Source of the DNA: JALYXI01 sp963795835
GTDB lineage: Bacteria; Acidobacteriota; Terriglobia; Bryobacterales; Bryobacteraceae
Assembly (NCBI GenBank): GCA_963795835.1
Contig: CAWCJC010000009.1
Location: 682,001 to 746,000 of the forward strand
Reading direction: 5' to 3'
Length of the DNA stretch: 64,000 bases
Notes under the pieces: generated by a model
What the model saw: only the letters and a program-made list of their open reading frames with translations
The model's database searches: none
What the model was told of the DNA's origin: nothing
Made by a program: the position numbers and the translations under genes
In this document: positions 35,143 through 44,724 of the stretch, in pieces
Layout of the letters: the number at the start of each line of letters is the position of its first letter
Position numbering within the stretch: position 1 is the first letter of the stretch

Positions 35143-35957
35143 TCTCAGTTGTTGTGCCTGTGCGGCAGGCACATCACACCATCCTTCAAACTCTCCAATC
35201 TTTGATTGCCCAATGTGCGGAACTGGATGCCGAGATCATCGTCGCCGTAACGCGTGGCGATTCGTCGCTGAATGGAATCGACACAAACCAGGTTCGCGTG
35301 CTTACGGTCGAACCCCCCGCCGGCGTGCCCCAGCTCCGCAGTGCGGCTGCTGCTCTGGCAGGCGGAGACTTCCTGGTAATTACGGAAGACCATTGCACGT
35401 TCCGCCCCGGTTGGCTCCAAGCTCTTGTTCAAGCCGCTGCCGAGCGTCCCGGTTCCGTTTGCGGAGGCCCAGTCGAGAACGGTCTCCCGACCTATGTTGG
35501 CTGGGCTCAATACTTCACCAGATATGCAGCCTTGGGAAACAATTTGCCGGGGAACAACGCTTGCTACCCTCGCGCATTGATCGAAAGCCGGTTACCGCTT
35601 CTGCAGGACGGATTCTGGGAAGCGGAATTCAACCGGACCCTCGCTGCTTCGGGTGTGCCGTTCGTCATGTTGCCAAGCCTCGCGGTCCTGCAGCACCAGC
35701 ATCGCGGTGCTCTCGAATACATCGCCCTAAGATTCCGGCACGGGCGCTGTTATGGCGCGCGCCGCAAGAGTAGGATGCTGCTCTTCAGTCCGTTGCTGCC
35801 GGCGCTGCTTTACTGGCGTATGTTGCGCGCCCGATGGAACCACGCCTGGTTCTTAGCCACCAGTCCACTGATTCTGATCTACGTGCTCGCATGGAGCATC
35901 GGTGAGGTCACCGGCTCGCTGAGGGGCGCAGGGTCCAGTTGCACGGAGACCGACTAG
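35133..35957 (+). CDS. glycosyltransferase family 2 with C-terminal membrane segment
   Basis: The TTG at 35133 begins LPLISVVVPVRQAHHTILQTLQSL, a typical GT2 N-terminus; the open frame from 35034 only reads through the preceding gene. GGDFLVITEDHCTFRPGWL contains TEDH, which could replace the DxD of family members (usually DSD/TDDD). LPGNNACYPRALIE is the acceptor motif, and GFWEAEFNRTL the ED-like catalytic loop. Residues 225-270 are hydrophobic (LLFSPLLPALLYWRML; WFLATSPLILIYVLAWSIGEVTGSL). It is related to the proteins at 31777 and 33143. Confidence 0.87.
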   Translation: MPLISVVVPVRQAHHTILQTLQSLIAQCAELDAEIIVAVTRGDSSLNGIDTNQVRVLTVEPPAGVPQLRSAAAALAGGDFLVITEDHCTFRPGWLQALVQAAAERPGSVCGGPVENGLPTYVGWAQYFTRYAALGNNLPGNNACYPRALIESRLPLLQDGFWEAEFNRTLAASGVPFVMLPSLAVLQHQHRGALEYIALRFRHGRCYGARRKSRMLLFSPLLPALLYWRMLRARWNHAWFLATSPLILIYVLAWSIGEVTGSLRGAGSSCTETD

Positions 35958-35958
35958 C

Positions 35959-36927
35959 GTGTCCTTCGTTTGCCCCGTTTGCAAAGGCGCGCTGGTTCAA
36001 AGCAAGGAAAGCTACTCGTGTACCCACTGCGGCCGAGCCTTCCCCGTCGTCTGCGGGATTCCCGATTTCCGATTGCATCCTGATCCCTACATCGGTCTTG
36101 CTGAAGACAGGGCCAAGGGTGCAAGACTGGCCGAGGCCGGACAGAGCCGCACCTTCGAAGAGTTGCTGCGCCACTACTACTCCATCACGCCCGAAGATCC
36201 GCCGGACCTGGCTAAACATTGGATCGCGAGATCTCTGGCGGAGGTAACAATCGCCCGGTTCACGTTCGAGCATTACGGCTTGGCCGGCAATCGATTCCTG
36301 GATCTTGGTTGTTCGACCGGCGCGATGCTTGCCGCCGCATCCGCTTCTTGCCGGGAGGTCACCGGAGTGGACGTAGCCTTCCGCTGGCTGGTCGTAGGCG
36401 CCGCGCGCCTGCGCGAGCTTGGGGTACAGGCCAACCTGGTTTGCGCGAACGCGGAACATCTGCCATTTGCGCCTGAATCGTTTGACAGTATCAGCGCGAT
36501 CGATCTGTTGGAGCACACACGGCAGCCCCGGCTCGCCGTCCAGGAAGCCTTCCGCGTCTCTCGCCCGGGAGCGAAAACCGTTTACCGCATCAACAACAGG
36601 TTCACGCTTCTGCCGGAGCCTCACGTTCACATGTGGGGCGTCGGCATGTTGCCTCGGGCCTGGCAGGCGGCCTATGTCGCCGCGCGCCGTCGCGACCTGC
36701 ATCGATACCAAATCGAACTGCTAAGCGGCCCGGAACTGAACAGGCTTTGCCGGCAAGCGGGATACAAGTCTGTAGTCCTCTCGGCCGCCGTGCTGCATGG
36801 TCCTCAGTTCACCAGCCAATTGGCGCAACGGGCAATCGCAACCTACAACGCCGCGAGAAGTTGGCCTGTCACCGGAGAACTGTTAAAGCGGGTGGGTCCG
36901 CTGTTGGCGTGTGTGGCGGAACGGTGA
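35959..36927 (+). CDS. SAM-dependent methyltransferase with N-terminal Trm112-like zinc ribbon
   Basis: The 322-residue protein starts at GTG 35959. Residues 4-30 are a zinc ribbon (FVCPVCKGALVQ; YSCTHCGRAFPV), followed by GIPDFR, as in many glycan-locus methyltransferases. The SAM motif is FLDLGCSTGAMLAAA near residue 115, then VTGVDVAFRWLVVGAARL, ANAEHLPFAPESFDSISAIDLLEH and VSRPGAKTVYRINNRFT. The target may be a sugar hydroxyl or a phosphorylated glycan end. Its 3' end overlaps the convergent radical SAM gene by 59 bases. Confidence 0.86.
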   Translation: MSFVCPVCKGALVQSKESYSCTHCGRAFPVVCGIPDFRLHPDPYIGLAEDRAKGARLAEAGQSRTFEELLRHYYSITPEDPPDLAKHWIARSLAEVTIARFTFEHYGLAGNRFLDLGCSTGAMLAAASASCREVTGVDVAFRWLVVGAARLRELGVQANLVCANAEHLPFAPESFDSISAIDLLEHTRQPRLAVQEAFRVSRPGAKTVYRINNRFTLLPEPHVHMWGVGMLPRAWQAAYVAARRRDLHRYQIELLSGPELNRLCRQAGYKSVVLSAAVLHGPQFTSQLAQRAIATYNAARSWPVTGELLKRVGPLLACVAER

Positions 36928-38014
36928 TCGGCTCGGGCTTGCGCTTCCGCCAAGGTTGCGCTCCCATGGTGATCTTCACCAGCTGCGTGGGCTGATAGAC
37001 AATGCTGGGCCAGAGGAAGACTTCATTGGTGCAGTAGCAATCGCCCGCGGCAATGGATTCGCGGCGTGCGCGCGCTGCCTGCGAATTCCATAAGGAGTGG
37101 AACGAATCGCGGCGCAGATTTCCCAGCGGTGCGTGATTCTCGCAGACACTCACGTCGCCGTTGGCGTAGACCACGGCACTTAACGTGCCCGCGCGGCAGG
37201 GCACCACCTGCCGTTTCTGCTCCGCCGTGCGGGTCTTCGCGTATTGCAGCAGCGGCTCCACAATGCCGCCGTAGCGGCCTTCCTCCCGCTTCGCCCAGAC
37301 ACTCTGGACGTGGCGGTAAAGCTGTTTGTACTGCTCCAGCGAAGGGCCTTCGAGTGATGGATTCTTTCTGTCCCCGCGAATGAGCGCCAGATTGTGGTGC
37401 TCCATGGCGGGGCAACGCTCAATCAGAAACTCCGTGAGCGCCCGGATCTGGTCCATGTTGCTTGAAGTGGCTGTCGAAATGGAGTGTAGCCGAAGCCGCG
37501 GCTCCTGCTTCTGCAATTCCGCCAGGGCATCGTACGTCTCCATGGCGCGCGCGAAGGCATTCTTCATGCCGCGAAAGTTGTCGTGAAACTCCGGCATCCC
37601 GTCGAGCGAGAACTCCACGGCAAACAGTTCCAGATCAGGCTCAAGGAAAACCTCTTTGAGTGCGGCAACCGTCTTGTCCGTGAACGAGCCGTTGGTGGGG
37701 ACGTAAATCTGCTTCACCTTGTTGTTTCTGATGAAGAACCGGCAAATTTCACCGAACTCTTTGCGCAGGAACGGCTCGCCCCCGGAGAGGTTCAGATTCT
37801 CCACGGGTCCTAGTTCCTCAGAAAGCTTGCGCAACTCGTCCAGGGTAAGATCGTCTTTGCTGTTTAAGCTTCTCCAGTAAAAGCAGTGCTCACACGTTTG
37901 ATTGCAGATCGAATTGATGAATAGGATCAGGAAAGGCGGCCCATCGCTCTCGCCTGCCGCGTAATTGCGGGCGGTTAACCGGGCGTGACGGCGTATCCGC
38001 TTCCAGGTATTCAT
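36869..38014 (-). CDS. radical SAM protein with SPASM-like C-terminus
   Basis: The 381-residue protein has the cluster-binding CxxxCxxC at Cys37, Cys41 and Cys44 (ICNQTCEHCFYW), the GGEPF motif (LNLSGGEPFLRKEF) and FSLDG. A C-terminal SPASM-like region has Cys in VVPCRAG, YANGDVSVCENHAPLGNL and a DCYCTN pair, which would bind a second iron-sulfur cluster. Such proteins modify peptides or act on sugars and other small molecules. No precursor-peptide gene was seen next to it. It is transcribed against its neighbours: convergent with a methyltransferase and divergent from a glycosyltransferase starting 39 bases away. In this locus it may tailor a sugar or lipid, but that is an inference. Confidence 0.87.
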   Translation of the reverse strand: MNTWKRIRRHARLTARNYAAGESDGPPFLILFINSICNQTCEHCFYWRSLNSKDDLTLDELRKLSEELGPVENLNLSGGEPFLRKEFGEICRFFIRNNKVKQIYVPTNGSFTDKTVAALKEVFLEPDLELFAVEFSLDGMPEFHDNFRGMKNAFARAMETYDALAELQKQEPRLRLHSISTATSSNMDQIRALTEFLIERCPAMEHHNLALIRGDRKNPSLEGPSLEQYKQLYRHVQSVWAKREEGRYGGIVEPLLQYAKTRTAEQKRQVVPCRAGTLSAVVYANGDVSVCENHAPLGNLRRDSFHSLWNSQAARARRESIAAGDCYCTNEVFLWPSIVYQPTQLVKITMGAQPWRKRKPEPITVPPHTPTADPPALTVLR

Positions 38015-38053
38015 TCAGCGATTATTATAACTTTTCCGGTCGATGAACCCTGA

Positions 38054-39244
38054 ATGAGGTTTTGCCTGATCACGACGTTTTTCCCCCCTTATCACTTCGG
38101 GGGTGACGGTGTTTTCGTCGCGAACCTGGCGAACGCACTCGCTCGCGATGGTCACGGGGTGGAGGTGATCCATTGCGCCGATTCCTTCCGGCTTACGCAA
38201 GGGCCGGTTCAGCCCTCACCGTTTCCGTTAGAGCCTTCCGTCATCGTTCACACGCTCAAATCCGCGTGGGGTCCGCTTTCTCCTCTGCTGACATTCGCCA
38301 CCGGTTTGCCGCTGCTGAAACAGAAGCGCATCGCGGAGATTTTGAGCAGGGGCTTTGACGTCATTCATTGGCACAACGTGAGCCTGGTAGGTGGCCCTGG
38401 CGGACTGGCTCTGGGGCAGGGAATCAAGCTCTGCACGTTGCATGAGTATTGGTTTACCTGCCCGACGCACATACTCTTCCGGGACAACGAACGCGCCTGC
38501 ACGGAGCGATCCTGCTTGGCTTGCCAGTTTGCGTATCATCGCCCGCCGCAACCCTGGCGCTACACCTCCCTCGCCCGCCGTGAACGCGAGCATATCGACC
38601 GGTTCTTAGCGCCCAGCTACTTCGTGCAGCAGACCTTCCAAAACGCCCCGGACGGCTTCGAGTCGACAGTGCTGCCCCATTTCGTCCCCCTGCTCGAAAC
38701 GGACAGCACCCATCCCGAAAACCCGCGCTCGTACTACCTGTACGTGGGCCGCCTGGAGAAAGCAAAGGGGCTTCAGACCGTGATCCCGCTTTTTGCCCGA
38801 ACCGGTCGCCCTCTGATCATCGCGGGAGCGGGTAACTACGAACCCGAGCTCCGGAACCTTGCGAAAGATGCCGCAGGTATCGAATTCCGGGGCAGGGTCG
38901 CTCATTCGGATCTTGCCGAGTTATACCGTGGGGCCATTGCGACCATCGTTCCCTCTATTTGTTATGAAACCTTCGGATTAGTTACGGTAGAATCGCTGCG
39001 TCAGGAAACACCGGTCATTTCCAGCAATTTTGGCGCTTTGCCGGAGGTCATCCTGTCGACAGGCGGCGGCTTTACCTATCACGATGAAGCAGATTTGGAG
39101 AAGATTCTGATTGGATTAGAAGCCGATCCGCAAAGCGGACGCGAGATTGGTCTCCGTGGATCGAAGAATCTTACCCAATACGAACCGCGAGCACATCTGG
39201 ACAAGTATTACGGGATCATCGATGGAATCCGGCAGAGCCGCTAA
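38054..39244 (+). CDS. glycosyltransferase family 4 (GT-B) enzyme
   Basis: A 396-residue GT4. The N-terminus MRFCLITTFFPPYHFGGDGVFV carries the GG acceptor loop. FDVIHWHNVSLVGGPG, TLHEYWFTCPTHILF and a CTERSCLACQ cysteine cluster are typical of a subset with a zinc-like knot. The donor half includes YYLYVGRLEKAKGLQTVIPLFA and ATIVPSICYETFGLVTVESLRQETPVI, with the E-x7-E pair. It starts a second plus-strand run and overlaps the next membrane protein gene by 23 bases. Confidence 0.92.
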   Translation: MRFCLITTFFPPYHFGGDGVFVANLANALARDGHGVEVIHCADSFRLTQGPVQPSPFPLEPSVIVHTLKSAWGPLSPLLTFATGLPLLKQKRIAEILSRGFDVIHWHNVSLVGGPGGLALGQGIKLCTLHEYWFTCPTHILFRDNERACTERSCLACQFAYHRPPQPWRYTSLARREREHIDRFLAPSYFVQQTFQNAPDGFESTVLPHFVPLLETDSTHPENPRSYYLYVGRLEKAKGLQTVIPLFARTGRPLIIAGAGNYEPELRNLAKDAAGIEFRGRVAHSDLAELYRGAIATIVPSICYETFGLVTVESLRQETPVISSNFGALPEVILSTGGGFTYHDEADLEKILIGLEADPQSGREIGLRGSKNLTQYEPRAHLDKYYGIIDGIRQSR

Positions 39245-41252
39245 CTGGACCGCACTGGTCTGGTTGCCGGCCGCGGTGGTTTTAAGCCTTCCCGCTTACT
39301 TGTGGCACCAGGACTATTTCCGCTCCACGGGTTCTTATTTTCTACTGGTCCGGGCGCTACCGATTCTTTGTGTTGTGGCGTTCCTGTATGCAAGGTGGCT
39401 CCGGCCTTTGGTGCGCCGTTATGAATTGCCGCTTCTCTTGTTGTTTCCCGTTGTTCTCTCCTGCGCCGTGCATCCGTGGGCTGTTGTTTCCGTTGCGGTT
39501 ATCGGTTCCGCGGCCCTGGTCTTGGGAGATCTCTTAACTCCACTCTTGCGCTTTGAAGAGGAAGACGCACCCATTGCTTGGACGTGCGGCTTTGGCATGC
39601 TGATCCTGATTAGCGCGGCGCTCGGCAAACTGAGCGCTTTCCGCCTTTCCTTACTGCTCGTGGTGTTCGCGCTGTGTTTGATTCGCTTGCTGTTTGTCTG
39701 GCGCAGGCTGCGAACCTGGCTGGTTCTGCCCTTTGCCCGATGGAACGCATCGAAAGATCTGGCCTCCACCGCTGTTGGCATCTGCATGTTCTTTCTGTTT
39801 CTGTTCACAGCTTGCAGTCTATTGATGGCTTTAACGCCAGTTACCGCTTTTGACGTCCTTTCCTACCATTTTCCGCTCGCCCGGCATTATGCCCAATCCC
39901 ACTCGATTCAGCCGGTGCCAGGGATCTTTGAGTCGTACTATCCACAAGGCGCGGAAGCGCTGATGGCACTCGGCTTCCTGCTAGGCGGCGAACCGGCTGC
40001 CTCGCTCCTGATGCCTTTGTTGGGTGTAGTGTTTCTTTGGCTTTTGGTGCGGGTCGGAAGGATGTGTGGATTGAGCGCAAGCGCCGCTGTGACGGGAGCC
40101 GCAATAGCCGCCACCTTCCCGTTCCTACAGTGGACATTCAGCGTTCCCAAGAACGACGCTGCATTTTCGCTGTTTCAATTAGGGGCGCTGTACAGTTTCC
40201 TGAAATGGCAAGAGGGCCGCGGATGGCGCTGGTTAGTTCTGCTCGCCTTTCTGCTGGGCCAAACTGCGGGAATCAAACATGTGGCCATCATTGGTCTAGC
40301 AGCGATGGCGCCGCTTTGCCTGTTCGCCTGGTGGCGCGAGAAGTGGTCCCTTCGAGTCGCTCTTGCCGCGCCTGTAGTGTTTGCGGTGACGGGCCTGTTT
40401 TGGCACGTTCAAACGTGGATGGTATGGGGAGACCCGACTTTCCCCTCGCACTTGTTTCAGGCGGTACACACACCTTCTCAGGAGCATGGGGCGGCTCTGG
40501 CGCACGCAGTTACGCGTTACCTTACGCTCCCCTGGTACCTGCTGTTCCAGGGGCAGAAGGCATTTGAATCTATCACTCCCAATCCGTTGGGAATGTTCTG
40601 TTTTCTTCTCTTGCCCCCGGCGATCGTAAAGCTCAGGAACGTTCGCTGGACTGGTGCCCGCAAGGCGTGCCTCTGCTTCGTTGGCGTCTATCTTCTTTAC
40701 TGGTGCAGCATCCTCAGCACTCTCCGCTATGCCATAGTTCCGTTTAGCTTGATTGGTCTTGTTCTGGGCGCTTCCCTCTGCGGCTTGATCGAAGCGGTAA
40801 GGGGATGGAGGCGAACGTCTCTACTCGCGGTCTTATCTTACGGGTTTCTCTTCTCTTTGCTCGTGTTCCTCAGCATCGCGGTGAATACTTCGCAAGCGGC
40901 GGTTCTTTTGAACCGAATCACCCCGCAGGAGTTTCTGATGCAGGTGGTTCCCGCCACGCGGCCTCTCTTTCGCGTGGCAACCATTGCTCCGGGCGTCGCA
41001 ACGTTCGGGGTCAATGCTTGCGCGCGCTATTACGCGCCGGACCCTCTTCATTTCTCCTGCGCACTTTGCGACGATCGTTGCCAGCCAAGTGATGTACTGC
41101 CCGCACTCCAGACGGGGAATTTCGCTTATGCGATTTTGCCCTCGCGTCCTCTGTTTCGACAGCTGGACAAAGACGTAGTGAGTTCGACCGGGGCTACCGT
41201 TGTGGAGGACGACGGACAATTTGCCATCCTGCGATTGAAAAGCCCTCGCTGA
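39222..41252 (+). CDS. polytopic membrane protein, GT-C (GT39/PMT)-like
   Basis: The 676-residue protein from ATG 39222 has about a dozen hydrophobic helices. TPVTAFDVLSYHFPLARHYAQS and ESYYPQGAEALMALGF, between helices near residue 200-240, resemble the first periplasmic loop of GT-C glycosyltransferases, where an Asp (here in FDVLSYH) is catalytic. VPKNDAAFSLFQLGALY is a further family-like block. Such enzymes transfer a sugar from a polyprenyl-phosphate donor on the periplasmic side. The last 110 residues are soluble and extracytoplasmic with FSCALCDDRCQPS cysteines. It overlaps the following methyltransferase gene by 1 base. Confidence 0.78.
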   Translation: MESGRAANWTALVWLPAAVVLSLPAYLWHQDYFRSTGSYFLLVRALPILCVVAFLYARWLRPLVRRYELPLLLLFPVVLSCAVHPWAVVSVAVIGSAALVLGDLLTPLLRFEEEDAPIAWTCGFGMLILISAALGKLSAFRLSLLLVVFALCLIRLLFVWRRLRTWLVLPFARWNASKDLASTAVGICMFFLFLFTACSLLMALTPVTAFDVLSYHFPLARHYAQSHSIQPVPGIFESYYPQGAEALMALGFLLGGEPAASLLMPLLGVVFLWLLVRVGRMCGLSASAAVTGAAIAATFPFLQWTFSVPKNDAAFSLFQLGALYSFLKWQEGRGWRWLVLLAFLLGQTAGIKHVAIIGLAAMAPLCLFAWWREKWSLRVALAAPVVFAVTGLFWHVQTWMVWGDPTFPSHLFQAVHTPSQEHGAALAHAVTRYLTLPWYLLFQGQKAFESITPNPLGMFCFLLLPPAIVKLRNVRWTGARKACLCFVGVYLLYWCSILSTLRYAIVPFSLIGLVLGASLCGLIEAVRGWRRTSLLAVLSYGFLFSLLVFLSIAVNTSQAAVLLNRITPQEFLMQVVPATRPLFRVATIAPGVATFGVNACARYYAPDPLHFSCALCDDRCQPSDVLPALQTGNFAYAILPSRPLFRQLDKDVVSSTGATVVEDDGQFAILRLKSPR

Positions 41253-42133
41253 TGCCTATCGATTCGGAAAGCTTCAAGTCACGCGATGCCGGTAGTTACG
41301 ACGGAGTGGCGGAGCGCTTTGCCTATTGGACGGAACGCGTGACTACGGCGCTGGCGCGGGACCTTGTCGAGCGAGTGCAGTTGAAGGCGGGCGAGCGTGT
41401 TCTAGATGTGGGCTCCGGGTCAGGCATCGTCACTTTTGCGGCTGCGCAAAGGGTGGGCGCTACCGGCCGGACTGTGGGAATCGATCTTTCTGAAGGCATG
41501 TTGCGGATGGCGCGAAGTAAGGCCGTGATGCCAGGAAGTACCGAGTTTTTGCGAATGGATGCAGAGCATCTTGAGTTTGCCGCGGGCAGCTTCGACGCGG
41601 TGCTCTCTCTGTTTGCGCTGCTTCATTTTCCGCACCCGGAGATTGCCGTACAGGAGATGTTCCGGGTGGTCAGGCCGGGAGGACGAGTCGCAATCGGCAT
41701 CGGGGTCGATCGAAAACTCTCGTGGATCAACCTGGGCCGGCTATGGAGCCGGTTTCAGGAAAGTCGCCATTGCCTGGTTGCCCCGAAGGCGCTGGACCGG
41801 TTCATCGCGAGCCGTTTGCCGCATGCCTCGGAACATGAAACGCCGGCAGCCCCCAAGCCGGATCCGCTGAACAAGCTGCTGTACCGGGCCGGGTTTCGCG
41901 AGATCCGGCAATCCTCTTTGAGCTACACGCACAAGATCGAAACGCCCGATGAGTTTTGGGATTTGCAGACCACCTTCTCGAGCATGGCGCGGAAGCGGCT
42001 TGAAGGTGAGCCGAGCGAAGTTGCGGAGCGCTTGCGGGAGGAATTCCTCAAACGTTGCGTCGCCGTCCAAGAAGCGGGCGGCCAAATGATCTACCGGAAT
42101 GGCGCGTCGGTCCTCGCGGCGGTACGGCCTTGA
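41252..42133 (+). CDS. SAM-dependent methyltransferase (UbiE/COQ5-like)
   Basis: The 293-residue protein has AGERVLDVGSGSGIVTFAAAQRVG (SAM loop), GRTVGIDLSEGMLRMAR, FLRMDAEHLEFAAGSFDAVLSLFALLHF and FRVVRPGGRVAIGI, the motif order of UbiE-type enzymes. The C-terminal 100 residues form a small helical cap. It is coupled to both neighbours (start overlaps the preceding stop; its stop TGA overlaps the TTG start of the flippase). The substrate is unknown; a sugar in the glycan is likely from context. Confidence 0.88.
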   Translation: MPIDSESFKSRDAGSYDGVAERFAYWTERVTTALARDLVERVQLKAGERVLDVGSGSGIVTFAAAQRVGATGRTVGIDLSEGMLRMARSKAVMPGSTEFLRMDAEHLEFAAGSFDAVLSLFALLHFPHPEIAVQEMFRVVRPGGRVAIGIGVDRKLSWINLGRLWSRFQESRHCLVAPKALDRFIASRLPHASEHETPAAPKPDPLNKLLYRAGFREIRQSSLSYTHKIETPDEFWDLQTTFSSMARKRLEGEPSEVAERLREEFLKRCVAVQEAGGQMIYRNGASVLAAVRP

Positions 42134-43366
42134 TCCGGCGGTTTGTGACGTTGGGGGCAGGCGAGGCCGTGTCCCGAGTACTGTATTTGCTGGCCTTCGT
42201 CGCCATCGCGCGCGGTTTGGGGAAAGCCGCTTTGGGCCAGTTCGGGCTGGCGCTTTCCCTTACCGCTTATCTTGTGCTCACGGTGCAACAGGGGTTCGAC
42301 CAGATTGCCGTGCGGGAAGTGTCCCGGGACCGCGGCCTGCTCGCAACCTATTTACGTGGGCTGTTTGGCTTACGGCTGCTGATTGCGGCCGTGCTCTATT
42401 CCGGCTTGATCTTTTACACACGGGTGTCTCGCGCCGGCTCACCAGAGAGCGGCTTGCTTCTGGTCTTAGGGCTGACTTGCTTCAGCACGGCCATGGCGCC
42501 CCGGTGGGCGCTTCAACTGCTTTCGCCGCGAACGTTTGCTCTGGCGGCAATCCTTTCGCAAGCCGTTTTCTGCCTGGGGGCTGTATTTGTCGTTCTCGGG
42601 AAGGGGGTGTACTGGGCTGCCGCGTTCTCCCTTCTTGCCGATGTGGCATCGGCGATCTATCTTCTCCTGGAACTCAAGCGGAGCTCTCCTCTTTCTCCGT
42701 CCTGGTCTCCGCCGTTTTGGGGGGAACTGACCAGGCAAGCGTGGCCGCTTTCGCTCAGCGCGCTGATGGGAATCCTGATCTATAACTTCGACGTGCTTGC
42801 GTTGGGTTGGTTAAGCATCGCCCGCGGATGTGGGCTTGTATCTGGCCTGCTATCGCTGCGCTACCGTATTCTCGCCGCTGTTATCAACACTCCAGATGAC
42901 CATTCTGCCGGCCTATGCGCAAGCTTATCCGGACCGGCGGCTGTTGTGGCAGGGAATGCGGAGAGTCGCCGTGCCGTCTCTTCTTGCCGCAGTTGCCGTT
43001 GCAATAGTGCTCACGCTGTTTCCTTCAGAGTTGCTGCGGCTAGTCTATGGAAACGGCTATGCCGAAGGCTCCACGATTCTGCGCGTCCTGAGCTGGAGTC
43101 TTCCCCTGCAGGCGCTACGTTCCATTCTGCGCCAGGTCTTGCTGGCGGCCCATCTGCAACGCCTCGATCTGATCACCATGTTTCTTTCGGCGTCGACGGC
43201 CATAGTCATGGACCTGTCCTTGATTCCGCGCCTGGGACCTCTTGCCTGTGCATTCTCCACAGTTGCGTCCGAAGCGGTTCTTCTGGCCACGTCGGCGGCC
43301 TTTCTCAGAATGAAAGTGTTTCCACGCGCAAGCCAACCAGCCATTACACTGATCAATGGTGATTGA
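42130..43366 (+). CDS. polysaccharide flippase, Wzx/MOP-like (frameshifted)
   Basis: Flips lipid-linked glycan units to the periplasmic side. From TTG 42130 (overlapping the previous stop as TTGA) the frame gives RRFVTLGAGEAVSRVLYLLAFVAIARGLG, AALGQFGLALSLTAYLVLTVQQGFDQIAVREVSRD, the usual first two helices and loop of this superfamily. After about 42825 the reading frame changes and goes on with DVGLYLACYRCATVFSPLLSTL, then PSELLRLVYGNGYAEGSTILRVLSWSLP, the second half. Dropping one G in CGCGGATG restores one 412-codon frame, and the span is exactly one base too long. The rest is hydrophobic throughout, with about 10-12 helices expected. Confidence 0.84.
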
Positions 43367-44724
43367 TGGCACCGTTCCGACAATTTCGGTCATCATTCCG
43401 GTGTTTAATGCCGAGCGGGACCTTCCACGGGTGTTGGCCGATTTGCGGCGTTCCACTTATCCGCCGAAAGAGTGCCTGATCGTCACCGACGGCTGTACCG
43501 ATAATTCGGCGGAGATTGCTCGCCAGTTCGGTGCTTCGGTGATCGCGATGAAGGAACGCGGCGGTCCGGCGGCCGCACGGAATCACGGAGCTTCCGCGGC
43601 TACAGGGGACATTTTGTTCTTCATCGATTCCGATGTTTGTGTCGGCGCGGGAACTCTGGAGCGCATTGCTTGCACCTTCGCCAACGATCCCGGCGCTTTC
43701 CGCGCTGATCGGTTCTTACGACGACGACCCGCACACAAAGGACTTTCTTTCGCAGTATCGCAACCTGATGCACCACTATGTCCATCAGGCGGGACAGGAA
43801 GCCGCTTCCACGTTTTGGAGCGGATGCGGAGCCATCCGAAGACGAGTATTTGAAGAAGTGAGCGGCTTCAATGAAACGTATGGCCGCCCGGCGATCGAGG
43901 ACATCGAGCTTGGATACCGGCTTCATCAGAATGGCCACAAGGTGTTGCTCGATCACGACCTCACCGTCAAACACCTGAAGCAGTGGACCTTTTGGAAGTT
44001 GGTAAAAACGGATATCTTCGACCGAGGAATTCCCTGGACGGAACTGATTTTGAGAGACCGGCACATGCCGAATGACCTCAACATTCAGCTGAGCCAGCGT
44101 GTGAGTGTGGCACTGGCGTTTCTGCTGGTGGGCGTAACGACAGCCGCGGCGATTCAATGGCGTGGTTACGTGCTGACTCCGCTGCTGGCGCTGATCTTCT
44201 TTCTGCTGGCACGTTTCTGGGCGGATCCCGCGGGCAAGGCGCGTTCGAAAGTTGCCGTCGGCGTCCTTTTCGGCGCCATGTTGGCGATCGCCGTTTTGGC
44301 TGCCCTGCATCATATGTTCGGCCTGATTCCGCCGCTGGTGCTCAGCCAGTTGCTCCTCTTCTCAAGGCACCGATACGCAGGACCCGATTTGCAGAAGCGA
44401 AGAATCCTGAGAGTGCCGGTGCTGTTCTATATGGCGTTTTCCGTGCTGGCCTGCCTTTACTACCTCCCCAGCAGCGCGCTGCTCTTCACGCTGTTTCTGG
44501 TCGCCGCCACTTTAGGGTTGCTCAACAGCCAGTTTTATCTATTTCTGGCGGAGAAGCGGGGCGTATTCTTTACGCTGGCGGCGATTCCGTTCCACATTCT
44601 GTACCACTTCTATAACGGGATTTCTTTCCTTGCCGGAGCCGCCCGATTCTGGCTTACTAACGGTTCTGCCCGATTCGGAGCCGGAGAAAAAGCTGTGCCC
44701 CTACCGGATGAGCGCCGTAAATAG
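43356..44724 (+). CDS. membrane glycosyltransferase family 2 (frameshifted)
   Basis: A GT2 with the N-terminal PTISVIIPVFNAERDLPRVLADL, LIVTDGCTDNSAEIAR, MKERGGPAAARNHGA and the catalytic ILFFIDSDVCVGAGTL (DSD). After about 43690 the frame changes and continues with LIGSYDDDPHTKDFLSQYRN, FWSGCGAIRRRVFEEVSGF, and IEDIELGYRLHQNGHKVLLD (ED). Reading GATCCCGG with one C fewer gives one frame. Four or five hydrophobic helices follow (VSVALAFLLVGVTTAAAI; VLTPLLALIFFLLARF; and others). It overlaps the flippase stop by 11 bases and its 3' end overlaps the convergent Cys-rich gene by 68 bases. Confidence 0.87.
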
